Made by a program: the position numbers and the translations under genes. From Rhodopirellula europaea 6C (GTDB lineage Bacteria; Planctomycetota; Planctomycetia; Pirellulales; Pirellulaceae), in the NCBI RefSeq assembly GCF_000338295.1, contig NZ_ANMO01000216.1, positions 331,382-395,381 on the forward strand: 64,000 bases of DNA, in the 5' to 3' direction. Within the stretch, counting starts at the first letter, position 1; every line of letters begins with the position of its first letter. Shown in pieces: positions 36,242 through 46,312 of the stretch. Under the pieces are notes generated by a model, which did no database searches, was not told the origin of the DNA, and saw nothing but the letters and a program-made list of their open reading frames with translations.

Positions 36242-36782
36242 TCTGATCATGCGACATTAATTTTCCGATTATTTTGAAAGTTCACTTTGTTGGACCAACA
36301 ACGGGGTTTTCAATGACTCCCTAGTGGACGGGCGAAAAACCTATGGTTGCATCGAAAGCGAGCGAGGCTGCACAATTGTTGGGCGTTTCCTGTCGGAATC
36401 ACTTCGTGGCATCACCTGCCATTGAGGATTTGCTCTATCGATGTGCCTAAGTAGCTCTCTGCACCCGAGCATGCGGATTTTGCAAATGCGCGCAGCCGAT
36501 CGTTAGGCTTCATCAACAGTCCAGCGCGAAGTCGCCATGGGAGACGATTCCCCCTTAGTGGTGTTTTGAGCCTGTGTTGTACTGCCCTAAATGCCCATTG
36601 GTTGTGCAGTGCAACTTCCAAGCAAAGTGCAACTCACATCACCATTGCGAAAGAGTCTTAGGCGGATTCGCTCAGTGGGGGTTCGGACCGATTTGAAGGA
36701 GGGGGCTCTGGCAAATACCTAAACGGCGAATACGATTGGATTGTCTTTTGGTCGAATTCACACCGTAGCCATTTGGCGACGA
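36242..36782. other. Intergenic region, nothing supported
   Basis: 541 bases between the DUF1559 leader and the DUF1552 gene stop. Open frames here are short (the longest about 69 codons) and show no recognisable protein. No repeat or RNA gene was seen. It should include the promoter of the DUF1559 operon. Confidence 0.4.
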
Positions 36783-38084
36783 TCAGCCTGTGATGCCCAA
36801 GCCGGTCATGGTGCCGGTGCTTGTCGCGAACTGGTCGACTTCCATGCCATGCTGCTGCAGCAGTGAGACATAGAAGTTTGGCAGTGGGTAGTTGTTCTTG
36901 CGGTCAAAGGCCAAGTGGCCGCCATGCTTGAATCCGCCACCAGCGATCAACACGGGCATGTTTCGATTGTCGTGGTTGGACGAGTTGCCGAGGTTGCTGG
37001 TGAGGAACACGGTGGTGTCGTCCAACAGGTTGCCATGCGAATTGCCGTGCTGGCCAAGTCCGCGAAGGAATTCGCCCCACTGACCAATCATGGCTTCTTC
37101 GACGAGTGCGAGCTGTTCCAGCTTTGTTTCGTCGCGGCCGTGGTGGCTGAGTGAGTGGTAGCCTTCTTCAACGCCGTCGACCGGAACAACACCGCCGCTG
37201 CCGGGCAAGTGCAGCGTGACGTAGCGCGTCGAGTCGGTTTGCAAGGCCAAGGATACGACATCGCACATCGTTTTCATTCGAGCGATGAGGTCATTGGGAT
37301 TTCGAATATCGACCGGTGCACTCGCTTCCACGGAGGGCTTTGGCATCTCGGCCCACTTTTGTGATTGCTGCATGCGTTGTTCAAGTTGGCGAACGCTGGT
37401 GAAGTACGCGTCCAAACGGTCGCGGTCGCCGCTTCCCAAATCACGTTGCAGCGACTTTGCATCCTCGGCCACGATGTCCATGATGCTGCGTCCTTGGCGG
37501 ACTCGGTCGGCCTGTTTTTCGCGTTCTGCCGGTGAGCTGTTCACGAACAGTTCCGCGAACAACTGCGACGCGGAAGTGATCGGCGGGATCATCGCTCCGC
37601 TTTCGGTGTAACACGGACTGGTCGAGCCTCCAGTGCTGCACACCAACGATGGGAAGCGAGTCTTATGGCCTTTGTGTTTGGCGAGGTACTGATCGATGGA
37701 GATTGTGTTGTTGACGGCACCGGACGAGCCCATCGGCGTCGCAGTCAAAATGCTGGCTTCGGCACGGTGACCACCATTGACCCCTGGGTGCGACGAACCT
37801 GAGACGACCGTCACCTTTTCGCGAAGATCTTGCAGTGCCTTCAGGTAGCGAGAAGGTTGGTAGTTCATGCCCTCGCCCTCGGGGACTAAGTTCTCGGGGA
37901 GCAATCCCAAGCCAACCGTCATGGCGACAAATCGTTTGGCGCGGCCCGACTCTTCGCCGCTGTCGTTGTCAGCGAATGAAGGCCGCATTGCAGACAAGAA
38001 CGGCAGTCCCATCGCGACGCCGGAGCCTCGCAAAAGGGTGCGGCGTTTGAGTGGACTTCGCGAATGAAGGTTGCTGCGTTTCAT
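36783..38084 (-). CDS. DUF1552 family exported protein
   Basis: A protein of 433 residues. The N-terminus [33 protein letters not shown] is a Tat-type signal with the KRRTLLRG motif. [51 protein letters not shown] and the late [19 protein letters not shown] and [13 protein letters not shown] blocks are characteristic of DUF1552, a planctomycete family related to DUF1501. It is normally encoded directly after a DUF1592 cytochrome gene, as here (117-base gap). The enzymatic role is unknown; the pair is often speculated to act in extracytoplasmic redox or polymer degradation. Confidence 0.9.
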   Translation of the reverse strand: MKRSNLHSRSPLKRRTLLRGSGVAMGLPFLSAMRPSFADNDSGEESGRAKRFVAMTVGLGLLPENLVPEGEGMNYQPSRYLKALQDLREKVTVVSGSSHPGVNGGHRAEASILTATPMGSSGAVNNTISIDQYLAKHKGHKTRFPSLVCSTGGSTSPCYTESGAMIPPITSASQLFAELFVNSSPAEREKQADRVRQGRSIMDIVAEDAKSLQRDLGSGDRDRLDAYFTSVRQLEQRMQQSQKWAEMPKPSVEASAPVDIRNPNDLIARMKTMCDVVSLALQTDSTRYVTLHLPGSGGVVPVDGVEEGYHSLSHHGRDETKLEQLALVEEAMIGQWGEFLRGLGQHGNSHGNLLDDTTVFLTSNLGNSSNHDNRNMPVLIAGGGFKHGGHLAFDRKNNYPLPNFYVSLLQQHGMEVDQFATSTGTMTGLGITG

Positions 38085-38200
38085 GATTGATTCTCGAAGG
38101 CGGGGCGTTTGGCGGGATGGTTCGAAGCGGTGAATGAACGCTTCGCTTGGAAGGCTCGGTTTGGTTTATCGGGTTGGCTTGGCTTGCGGGTCAGTCTGGC

Positions 38201-40669
38201 TTACTTGGAAAGAAACAAATCGCTTTGGATGACTTCGTCCAGAATCGACCGAAAGCCGAACTCGTTGTCCTTGGTGCTGGAGACAATCTCTTCGATTCGA
38301 TCACGATCGGCAAACTGGATCGTTTGTCCGGTGCCGTAGGTCACCAAGTGCGACGCCACGTTGGCGGCCAAGCGTTCGTCTTTCTTCGCGATCAGGTTTC
38401 GAAAAGTGACGAAAGAGTCGAATGTTGACCCATCGGGCATTTCAAAACTCGGATCGACAGCGGGACCGGGTTTGTAGGCGTTGCCGCGTTTCTGCATGTA
38501 GCGTTCACGCCATCGGCCACCGGCGTCGAAGTTTTCGAGCGCGAAGCCGGGCGGGTCAATGTTTTGATGGCATGCTGCGCAAGACACGTCGGCTTGGTGT
38601 TTGGCCAGCAATTCACGAATGGTTTTCGCACCACGGATGTCTGGTTCCACAGCGGGAACGTTTTCGGGCGGGGAAGGGATTTCGATTCCGAGAATCCGTT
38701 CGGATACCCAAATGCCACGCAAAACCGGGGACGTATCGTTGCCCGCGGCGGTGACCTTGAGGATCGAACCGTGGCTCAGCAGCCCACCGCGAGGCGACTC
38801 TGGATCGACTCGAACCAGTTTGGTTTGGTCATCCAAATCGGCAATGTCAGCTTCCGATTCGGTCAGCCCGTAGTACCGAGCCAACCGCGTGTTGAGGAAG
38901 GTGTAGTCGGCGCCGACCAGTTCACCAACCGGGCGATCTTCGTCCAGAAGACGCTGCAGAAAATGGTGTGTCTCATCCAGCATGGCCGCCTGCACGGTCG
39001 GATCGAAATCGCGAAACAACCGTCGGTCTGGTTCCGTGAAGTCGATGTCGAGAAGATCCAACCATTGGTTTGAAAAGTCGACCAGGAAATATTGTCCGCG
39101 TCGGGTTTGCAGCAGACGATCGGTTTGGAGTGTCAGTTCCTCCGCGTCACGGAGCAAACCTTGGTCGGCTGCTTTTCGCAGTTCTTCATCGGGCATCGAA
39201 CCGGTCAGGAAATAGCTCAGTCGCGATGCGATCGCCCAATCATCCAGTTGCCCGGATTCATCCGCGAATTCGGTCAGATACAAAAAACGAGGTGAACACA
39301 GCACGGCTCGGTAGCCGGCCCGCAAGGCATCGATGAAGGTCGCGCCGCTTTGTCGTTCTTCTTCCGCGAGTTGCAATATGGATTCGATGGTCGATGCATC
39401 GGTTGGACGACGGAACGCGAGATCAGCAAAGCGAACAATTGCCGCTCGCAGTTCGTTTCGATCTCGTTTCTCATTGAACTTGTCGACGTCGACTTCCGAA
39501 CGATTGAGTTCGCGGTTGTAGCGAAGCGGAAGTTTGCCAAGCAGACGTTCGCGTGATTCTTTGCGGTTGCCGCCGGGGTAGATGCGTTTCATCTTCAGCG
39601 AGTGCATCGCCACGCCGGGAATGTCTTGGTCTTCGCCTTCTCCAAAGCCGACTTGGCCGCCCTGGAAGCGTCCTTGTTTCAGCGTTCGATCGGCGGGACG
39701 GACTTCCAGCATGTGTCCTTTGGGAAGCCACGTTTGGTAGGTCATTGTCTTGGGCTCGGCTTCGGCTTCAAAGCTCCCGACCCACGACAGCAGCGGAGCC
39801 CCTGAATTGCATTCGCCACTGCGGACGCTGCACCAAACGCCGTGTTCCTTTGGCATCTTTAGACCGGACGCTGTGAGAGTGATCTCATACCAACCGTCTT
39901 CGGGAACTCGTGTGGATGAGATGCGACCGTAGAAGATCATTCCGGATGACCAGACGACAGCCAGCCCCTTGCGCATTTCGGGGTCACGGTTTCGTCGGCC
40001 CTTGGGTTTGTTGGCAATCTTCTTGGGAGGCATGTCGATTTCCCAATCCGATGTCGGCTCCAGCACTTTTGAAAACGCCGCATCGAGTGCCGCGTCGACG
40101 ACTTTTAGGTGCGTGTTCAATTGAAAGTGCGACATGGATTGTGCGGAGGCCAAGTGAACGTAGCCTCCAACCCGCTGCTCTGGAGGCATCAGGTCTTCCA
40201 GCGGCAATTCGACTCGCAGTAGATCCTGGAGCGTGCGAGACAGTTGTTCGTTGCTCAGCCGGCGGCCTCGAACACGTCCGTTGCGTCGTTGTTGGTCGAG
40301 CTGATAGGTCCGCAATTGATGGCGGAGTGGCTCGGTGAAATCGCGAGCCGTTTCTGCGTCGAGCTCGATGTCTTCGGGCGGAGGCATCTCGCCCTTTTGG
40401 ACTCGGTCGTGGATCGAAACCCATTGTTCCAAGTTGTGGGCGTTCGACAGATCGGTCGATACGGAGTGAATGTCGAATCCTCCTTCGCCGCTGGAGCCAT
40501 CGTGGCAATCGATGCATTGTTCCTGCAGAAACGCGACAGCACTGTCCGCGACCGCCCATTTTTCCTGGGACGTCGGATTGGCAGCGTCGGCGAGGGACGT
40601 GGAGAATGATGCGAGGCAGGCAATCCAGGCAAAACCAGCAGCCAGCCGAAGGGGCGAGATCGATAGCAT
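38201..40669 (-). CDS. DUF1592/DUF1587/DUF1588/DUF1585 planctomycete cytochrome c protein
   Basis: A protein of 822 residues from ATG 40669 (MLSISPLRLAAGF); a TTG five codons earlier is possible. Signal peptide, then a heme site CIDCH near residue 52 (with SSGEGGFDIHSV). DUF1587 follows (LSNEQLSRTLQDLLRVE), then a carbohydrate-binding-like insert. DUF1592 spans ADLAFRRPTDAS to LTGSMPDEELRKAADQG, DUF1588 contains RGGLLSHGSILKVTAAGNDTSPVLRG, and a second heme site CAACH lies in HQNIDPPGFALENFDAGG. DUF1585 ends the protein. Predicted periplasmic multidomain cytochrome; substrate unknown. First gene of the pair with the DUF1552 protein. Confidence 0.9.
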   Translation of the reverse strand: MLSISPLRLAAGFAWIACLASFSTSLADAANPTSQEKWAVADSAVAFLQEQCIDCHDGSSGEGGFDIHSVSTDLSNAHNLEQWVSIHDRVQKGEMPPPEDIELDAETARDFTEPLRHQLRTYQLDQQRRNGRVRGRRLSNEQLSRTLQDLLRVELPLEDLMPPEQRVGGYVHLASAQSMSHFQLNTHLKVVDAALDAAFSKVLEPTSDWEIDMPPKKIANKPKGRRNRDPEMRKGLAVVWSSGMIFYGRISSTRVPEDGWYEITLTASGLKMPKEHGVWCSVRSGECNSGAPLLSWVGSFEAEAEPKTMTYQTWLPKGHMLEVRPADRTLKQGRFQGGQVGFGEGEDQDIPGVAMHSLKMKRIYPGGNRKESRERLLGKLPLRYNRELNRSEVDVDKFNEKRDRNELRAAIVRFADLAFRRPTDASTIESILQLAEEERQSGATFIDALRAGYRAVLCSPRFLYLTEFADESGQLDDWAIASRLSYFLTGSMPDEELRKAADQGLLRDAEELTLQTDRLLQTRRGQYFLVDFSNQWLDLLDIDFTEPDRRLFRDFDPTVQAAMLDETHHFLQRLLDEDRPVGELVGADYTFLNTRLARYYGLTESEADIADLDDQTKLVRVDPESPRGGLLSHGSILKVTAAGNDTSPVLRGIWVSERILGIEIPSPPENVPAVEPDIRGAKTIRELLAKHQADVSCAACHQNIDPPGFALENFDAGGRWRERYMQKRGNAYKPGPAVDPSFEMPDGSTFDSFVTFRNLIAKKDERLAANVASHLVTYGTGQTIQFADRDRIEEIVSSTKDNEFGFRSILDEVIQSDLFLSK

Positions 40670-40940
40670 GAACAAGGCACGCAATGTTGGGTGGGAGGGA
40701 GGCGGGACGTCGCGGGAACCGGTGATTTGCAGACGCGTTTGGTAGCGAAACGAGCGTGCATGTCAGCGGCGGTGGACGCTAACCGCGATTATAGCGAGTC
40801 GTCGGCTGGAAACGAGCGGAATTCGCCGTTCAAATTGTCCGTCCGAGAGTGTCTGGCGGCATCGAACCATTTGGCGTTTTCGGCGTAGCACCGTTTTGCT
40901 TTTCTATCGTTTCACCATTTTCTGAATTGCGCGAGATTTC

Positions 40941-42146
40941 ATGTCGGCAACGATCGGACTCGTGCTTTTGGCCGCAGGATTGGCGGCATTGTTCAGTTGG
41001 TTGATTCTGTTCCCGATCCGGAAATTTGCCGCGCAACTCGGATTGCTGGATCGTCCGGGTGGCCACAGCAGCCACACCGTGCCGACGCCGCTGGGTGGCG
41101 GTTTGGGGATTTACTTTGGAATCCTGATGACGATCGCGCTCGCCACTTTGGCCGCGGCGTTGCTCAGCGACCCCGAATCGGTGCCGGCCTGGATCACGTC
41201 GCTTCGCAATCTGACATCGCCGTCGATTGTGCCAGCGGGATGGTGGGACGCGGCGATGCTGCATGCTCCCGGTGTTTGGTCCCGCTGCGGCGATGTGTGG
41301 TGGTTGATTTTGGCGGGAACCATTTTGGTCGCTTTGGGATTGGCGGACGACCGATTCGGATTGCCCGTTGGATTTCGCTTGGGGGTTCAGTTTGGAATCG
41401 CAGCGGCGATCGTCTGGGGATTGAACATTGAGTTGTCGTTGTTCATCGACGGCGGATTGCTGACCAAGTTGTTGTCGGTTGTCTGGATCGTCGCCGTGAT
41501 CAACTCGTTCAACATGCTCGACAACATGGACACGCTGTCGTCGGGAGTGGCCGCCATCATCGCGTTCTCCATGGCGTTGGTGATGCTCACCATTCCTGAC
41601 CCGGGGACCGACCGGCCTCAGTTGTTGGTTGCGTCGTTGTTGTTGGTGGTCGCCGGAGCATTGATCGGTTTTCTTTTTCACAACCGCCCGCCAGCGAAAA
41701 TCTTCATGGGTGACGGTGGCAGTTATCTGGTTGGGTTCTTGATCGCGGTCGGCATGCTGATGGCAACCTTTGCCGCTGGTGATTCGGGTGATGGAACGGC
41801 ATCGGGATGGGTTGGCAGTCGTCCGCACGCGGTGCTGGCACCTTTGTGTGCGATGGCGGTTCCGCTGTATGACATGACGACGGTGATTTGGATTCGCATT
41901 CGACAGGGCCGCAGTCCATTCCAAGGCGACCACAGTCACTTGTCCCATCGGTTGGTCGATCTTGGCCTTTCGCGAACCGGAGCGGTGGCAACCATCCATT
42001 TGATCACCGCGACCTGTGGTCTTTCGGCTTTGCTGCTGACTCATGTTGGCGTTTGGCAAGCGATCGCGGTGCTGGGAATCGTGATGTGTTTATTGACGCT
42101 GGTGGGCATCTTGGAATCCACGCAGTGGCGGCGGCCGGATAAGTGA
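40941..42146 (+). CDS. WecA/MraY-family polyprenyl-phosphate sugar-1-phosphate transferase
   Basis: A protein of 401 residues with about ten membrane helices. Catalytic motifs are LADDRFGLP (the paired aspartates), NSFNMLDNMDTLSSG, FMGDGGSYLVGF and the histidine loop DHSHLSHRLVDLGLS. The last motif resembles WecA-type enzymes rather than MraY. Such enzymes transfer a HexNAc-1-phosphate from UDP-sugar to undecaprenyl phosphate, starting O-antigen, enterobacterial common antigen or teichoic-type polymers. The stop overlaps the start of the next gene by four bases (GTGA), a polysaccharide polymerase-like protein, which supports a surface polysaccharide role. Confidence 0.87.
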   Translation: MSATIGLVLLAAGLAALFSWLILFPIRKFAAQLGLLDRPGGHSSHTVPTPLGGGLGIYFGILMTIALATLAAALLSDPESVPAWITSLRNLTSPSIVPAGWWDAAMLHAPGVWSRCGDVWWLILAGTILVALGLADDRFGLPVGFRLGVQFGIAAAIVWGLNIELSLFIDGGLLTKLLSVVWIVAVINSFNMLDNMDTLSSGVAAIIAFSMALVMLTIPDPGTDRPQLLVASLLLVVAGALIGFLFHNRPPAKIFMGDGGSYLVGFLIAVGMLMATFAAGDSGDGTASGWVGSRPHAVLAPLCAMAVPLYDMTTVIWIRIRQGRSPFQGDHSHLSHRLVDLGLSRTGAVATIHLITATCGLSALLLTHVGVWQAIAVLGIVMCLLTLVGILESTQWRRPDK

Positions 42147-44758
42147 ATCGCAAACGCAGACCCGGCACGCCCAAGCAATCACTCAACCGGGAATCAACGG
42201 TGGATTGGGCCGATGATTCCAATTCCGTTTCCAAGGGATCTCCTTTCGCCGCTTCCGGATCCGGCGGGATGACGTCGGTTGTTTTGGCGGCGTTTGCGGC
42301 GTTGATGATGTGGGCGTTCTACCATCCCTCTGACTCGACGGAAGTCGAACAGGGAGGAGCCCTGGGTTGGTGTTTGTCGGCACTGCTGATCGTGGCGGCG
42401 GTGCAGTGTTTAAGAGTCGGCCGGTCGATCATTTCTGGCGATCGCGAACATCGATCACATGATTCCGTAAATCGAAAGTCTGGTTTGCTCGTCGATGGGA
42501 TTGTCTGGCTTCTGGCGGCGTGGATCGGATGCTCGGCTATCTTGCAATTGTATGTGCCTTCCGGTTTCGGCGATGAGGCTTGGAGGATTGGTGGTGACTG
42601 GCGATCGGCCAGCAACGAAGCTTGGGTTTGGATCGTCGGCGCGGTTTGGTTTGTGGTCTTGCGGCGCTGTTTGCGTGATCGCGTGAACCAGTTTGCTTTG
42701 CTGGGTTTGATGGTTGTCGGAGGAGTCTTGCTGGCCACGCACGCCCTGCATCAAGTGCATGTTTCCTTGCCTCAAACCTTGCGTGAATACAACGCGGACC
42801 CCGAGCGTGTCTTGGCCGAAGTCGGTATCAACGCACCGGAAGGTTCCAACGCTCGGATGATCTTTGAAAACCGTCTCCGCGATGGTGGGCCAACGGCAAC
42901 ATTTGCGTTGGCCAATACTCTGGCGGGATTGCTGGCGATGGCCTTGGTCGTTGTAATCGCTGTGCTGCTTCGAGTCTTCGGAAAGGCTTTTCCTGGTGCT
43001 GTTGCGAAGTTGCGGTTTTGGCAAAGTGCTGTTGGACGCGAGAGTCCTGCTGGCGATCGCGAGGATGATTCATCGAAACATGAACGTGATGCATCGTCAA
43101 ACCAACATGTGGCGGTGTTGGTCGGTTTGGCTTTGGCCGCCACGGTTTTGGCGTTGGCGCTGAAGGACACACAGAGTCGCGCGGGCGTGTTGTCCGTGTT
43201 GATCGTTGGCGGATGTGTTTTGGTCGATTTCGTTTGGGCGAATGCGTTCGGACGACGAGTGGTCACCGCCTTATTGCTGGCGATCTCAGCGGTGTTTGCT
43301 GCCTTGCCTTTGGCGGCTCGAGGTTGGTTTGGCACCGGCTGGATTGCGGCGTTGCCGGAGTCGGTGCGATATCGTTTTCAGTATTGGGACGCGACTTGGC
43401 GGCTGGTCGAGTATTCGCCTTGGACCGGATCGGGACCGGGGAACTATCAGCAGGCGTATCATCAATTTCGATTGCCCGAGTCGCATGAAATTATCGCGGA
43501 CCCTCACCACTTTGTGGCGGAGACTCTCGGGGCGGGTGGACTGCCCGCGGGAATCTTGCTCGTTGCTTTGTTGGTCGTTGGGGGATGGATGATCTGGCGA
43601 GTGGAATGTCCCCCCGATGCTTCGCCGCTTGGTGAGTCGTCAGAGAAGGCTGCTGCACCTCGACCGCAGTTGGGCGTGGCTGGTTGGTGCGTCCCAATGG
43701 GAGCCTTCCTGGGTTGGTTGGCCGTTTGGGGCGTAGGGATTAGGAACCAACAGCTGCCTGATTTCGACGCTCACTTGATCGCGATTCCGCTGGCTTGTGC
43801 GGTCGGTTGGCTGTGGTGGTTCAAGATGTTCAATGCGAGTCTGACGGTCGAAGCTGAGTCCGATGTGGCTTATGGCGAAACGACCCGAGCATCCCGTTGG
43901 GACGTTCGCCGGATCGCTTGGTTTGCGTTGGCGTCGGGATTGTTGCACCTCAGCTTTTCCGGTGGTTGGACGGTTTCGGGAATCGCGGTGGTGCTGTGGA
44001 CGTTGGCCGCCATTGTTTTGTCACCTGCCACAACGCCGTCTCATTCTTCAGCGGCAAAAGTGACGAATGTTGCATCCGGCAAAGTCACGGAGACCGCCGT
44101 GATCGCGGTCGTGGCTGGGGTAGCCGCGGTCGGCTTGTGGATGGTTTCGTATCGGCCAGTCACCGAATCCAAACGATGGATGGCGGATGCGGATCTTCAG
44201 ATTCGTCGAGGGAATCTGGTCGGGGTAGAGAGATTGTGCGAGCGAGCGATGTTGGCGGATCCGTATGCGTTTGATCCCGCGATGTTTCGATTGCATGCGA
44301 TGGAACAAGATTGGGTGCAGCGTGTCGTCGCGAATCGCTCGGCGACCAATATGAAACCGCGATTCAAGGATGCTTTGGCCGACGCAATCCAACGAGCTGG
44401 AAATGATCCGTCCAAATTGCAGGCGATCGGAGAGTTGATGCTTCACCGATACCAGATCGGCGGCGAAACCGAGGTTCTCGCCCAGGCCGGCAGGATCTAC
44501 GACCGCTGCCAACTGCTAAGTCCCCGGCATCAGGGGATTGCGGCGCAGCGGGCCGTGATTGCGGAGGCGGAGGGCGAATCAGCAGAAGCCGTGCGAGAAT
44601 TGGCCGAAAAAGCCGTGGTGTTGGCGGAATCCGGCGGCGTGGTCACGCGAAAATTGTCGTTGCAGTTTGTCTTGGTTGTTCGGCCGATCGGATCGTCCGC
44701 CATCCGGCAACCTGTTCGGCAATCGGCTGAGGAAGCGATGGACTCATTGCGTCTGTAA
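42143..44758 (+). CDS. O-antigen ligase/polymerase-like membrane protein with helical C-terminus
   Basis: A protein of 871 residues starting with GTG inside the wecA-like stop (GTGA). About a dozen hydrophobic segments are present. The Wzy/WaaL signature region is SVRYRFQYWDATWRLVEYSP, WTGSGPGNYQQAYHQFR and ADPHHFVAETLGAGGLPAGI, with the periplasmic His and Arg residues expected of O-antigen ligases. The C-terminal ~180 residues are soluble and helical (TPR-like: ADLQIRRGNLVGVERLCERAMLADP). Likely ligates or polymerises undecaprenyl-linked glycan at the periplasmic face. Substrate unknown. Confidence 0.82.
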   Translation: MNRKRRPGTPKQSLNRESTVDWADDSNSVSKGSPFAASGSGGMTSVVLAAFAALMMWAFYHPSDSTEVEQGGALGWCLSALLIVAAVQCLRVGRSIISGDREHRSHDSVNRKSGLLVDGIVWLLAAWIGCSAILQLYVPSGFGDEAWRIGGDWRSASNEAWVWIVGAVWFVVLRRCLRDRVNQFALLGLMVVGGVLLATHALHQVHVSLPQTLREYNADPERVLAEVGINAPEGSNARMIFENRLRDGGPTATFALANTLAGLLAMALVVVIAVLLRVFGKAFPGAVAKLRFWQSAVGRESPAGDREDDSSKHERDASSNQHVAVLVGLALAATVLALALKDTQSRAGVLSVLIVGGCVLVDFVWANAFGRRVVTALLLAISAVFAALPLAARGWFGTGWIAALPESVRYRFQYWDATWRLVEYSPWTGSGPGNYQQAYHQFRLPESHEIIADPHHFVAETLGAGGLPAGILLVALLVVGGWMIWRVECPPDASPLGESSEKAAAPRPQLGVAGWCVPMGAFLGWLAVWGVGIRNQQLPDFDAHLIAIPLACAVGWLWWFKMFNASLTVEAESDVAYGETTRASRWDVRRIAWFALASGLLHLSFSGGWTVSGIAVVLWTLAAIVLSPATTPSHSSAAKVTNVASGKVTETAVIAVVAGVAAVGLWMVSYRPVTESKRWMADADLQIRRGNLVGVERLCERAMLADPYAFDPAMFRLHAMEQDWVQRVVANRSATNMKPRFKDALADAIQRAGNDPSKLQAIGELMLHRYQIGGETEVLAQAGRIYDRCQLLSPRHQGIAAQRAVIAEAEGESAEAVRELAEKAVVLAESGGVVTRKLSLQFVLVVRPIGSSAIRQPVRQSAEEAMDSLRL

Positions 44759-44849
44759 TGGCGGAAATGCTTTGCGATGAACCGTTTGCAGGTACTGGGC
44801 GTACTCCAGCGGTGATTCTTGATTTTTCTTTTCTCGTCGTCGTTTTGCC

Positions 44850-46112
44850 ATGAAAACGTTTCTCGTCTGTTTGATCGTTGCCGGAATCGGTGCCGCGATT
44901 GCTTACAACATCAATGAATCCAGCTACGGCCGTTACGAGCCTCACTTTGGACCCATCGATTTTGAGGGCGAAACCACGGCCGCCAATGCGATGGCGTCTC
45001 TGAAGAAGGAGTGGAGCGAGGACATTCCGAAAGTTGAATTGCCCGATGGCAACGAGCACGATTTCGGAATCATGCAGCCCGACGAAGAGGGCGAGCATAT
45101 CTTCCGCGTCAAAAATGTCGGCGATGCACCTCTGACACTGAAAATCGGGGCGTCGACCTGCAAATGCACCGTCGGAACGCTGGAAAACGAAAGTCTGGCA
45201 CCCGGCGAAGAAACCGAAGTCAAAATGGCTTGGACGGTGAAAACCAACGAGACCACGTTTGGCCAATCAGCTGAACTTCGGACCAACGATCCCGCTCAGG
45301 TTGCGATCCGGTTCGAAATCACCGGCAAAGTCGTTCGCCAAGTTCAATTGGTGCCTGAGACGTTGACGTTCAAAGAGGTTGCCTCGGGCGAACCCATCGA
45401 TCTGGAGCTGAAGGTTTACAGCTACATGGGCGAGGAAATTGAGTTGGGACAACCACGATTCACCAGTGATGAGATGAACGAGCTGGCGGAATTCGAAGTC
45501 ACTCCGATGGAAATCGAAGAGGACGACGCCGAACACGCGGAAGCGACCCAGGCGTTCTTGGTCAAAGCCACCATTGCTCCCGGGTTGGACCAAGGTCCGG
45601 TCAGTCAAAATATGGTGATGCCGTTCAACAAGGTTGGCGAAGAGAGCGTGTCGAACGATGCGGATGTCAGCGTGGATGGCGAATCCGACAAGGCCACGAC
45701 AATCGTCGCGGCAGTGACCGGCCGAATCGTTGGTGTGCTGAGCATGCTTGAAAGCACCAAGCTCAAAGGCGTCACCGGTGGGGGGTACATCTACGACTTC
45801 GGAAAGATTACCGAGAATGAGCCTCAAACGGCCAAAGCCTTTGTCGTCTTGAAGGGCCCTGAACGCGACAAGACGAAGCTGTCCGTCGGCAAGGTTTCTC
45901 CCGAAGGTGTCGTGTCAGCTCAACTGAACGATCCGATCCAGAATGGTTCGATGTCGTTGTACAGCCTCGAATTCACTCTGACCCCTGGTGACGAAAAAAT
46001 CGATCGATTGGGCATGAACCGAGAAGACTATGGATTGGTGACGATTATGTCCGATAACCCCAACGTGCCTTCCATGAAATTACGCCTGAAATTTTCGCTG
46101 CCGGCGCGTTAA
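44850..46112 (+). CDS. DUF1573 domain protein, membrane-anchored
   Basis: A protein of 420 residues. An N-terminal hydrophobic anchor (KTFLVCLIVAGIGAAIAY) precedes the DUF1573 immunoglobulin-like domain (EHDFGIMQPDEEGEHIFRVKNVGDAPLTL, SCKC-like ASTCKCTVGTL, PGEETEVKMAWT). Two more beta-rich repeats follow and end in LRLKFSLPAR. DUF1573 proteins are periplasmic, of unknown function, and in planctomycetes usually sit near c-type cytochrome genes, as here. Transcribed in the same direction as the preceding polysaccharide genes and the following multiheme gene; spacing to the latter (200 bases to the chosen start) is loose. Confidence 0.85.
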   Translation: MKTFLVCLIVAGIGAAIAYNINESSYGRYEPHFGPIDFEGETTAANAMASLKKEWSEDIPKVELPDGNEHDFGIMQPDEEGEHIFRVKNVGDAPLTLKIGASTCKCTVGTLENESLAPGEETEVKMAWTVKTNETTFGQSAELRTNDPAQVAIRFEITGKVVRQVQLVPETLTFKEVASGEPIDLELKVYSYMGEEIELGQPRFTSDEMNELAEFEVTPMEIEEDDAEHAEATQAFLVKATIAPGLDQGPVSQNMVMPFNKVGEESVSNDADVSVDGESDKATTIVAAVTGRIVGVLSMLESTKLKGVTGGGYIYDFGKITENEPQTAKAFVVLKGPERDKTKLSVGKVSPEGVVSAQLNDPIQNGSMSLYSLEFTLTPGDEKIDRLGMNREDYGLVTIMSDNPNVPSMKLRLKFSLPAR

Positions 46113-46312
46113 GATAAACGGGTCGCGTAACCAAGGGGACCATGACGATGTCGTCGCTGCGATCGAATCAAAAAATCCATGACGATCGTGGTCCCTTGTG
46201 CGTTGAACGCGAAATGTCGGAAAGAAGCTCTTTCAACGCCGTTGATCAGGCCCGGATGAATTCGCTACGCACCCATTTTCGCTGTTTGTCGACCCAGTTT
46301 GGTGCGAGAACA

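Noticed and set aside
36412..36621. A 69-codon minus-strand frame in the DUF1559 upstream region
   Set aside because: No recognisable pattern and no start signal; treated as intergenic.
44758..44850. A 31-codon ORF (MAEMLCDEPFAGTG...) between the O-antigen ligase-like gene and the DUF1573 gene, overlapping both neighbours by start/stop bases
   Set aside because: The coupling geometry is attractive, but the peptide has no pattern and no ribosome site was seen.
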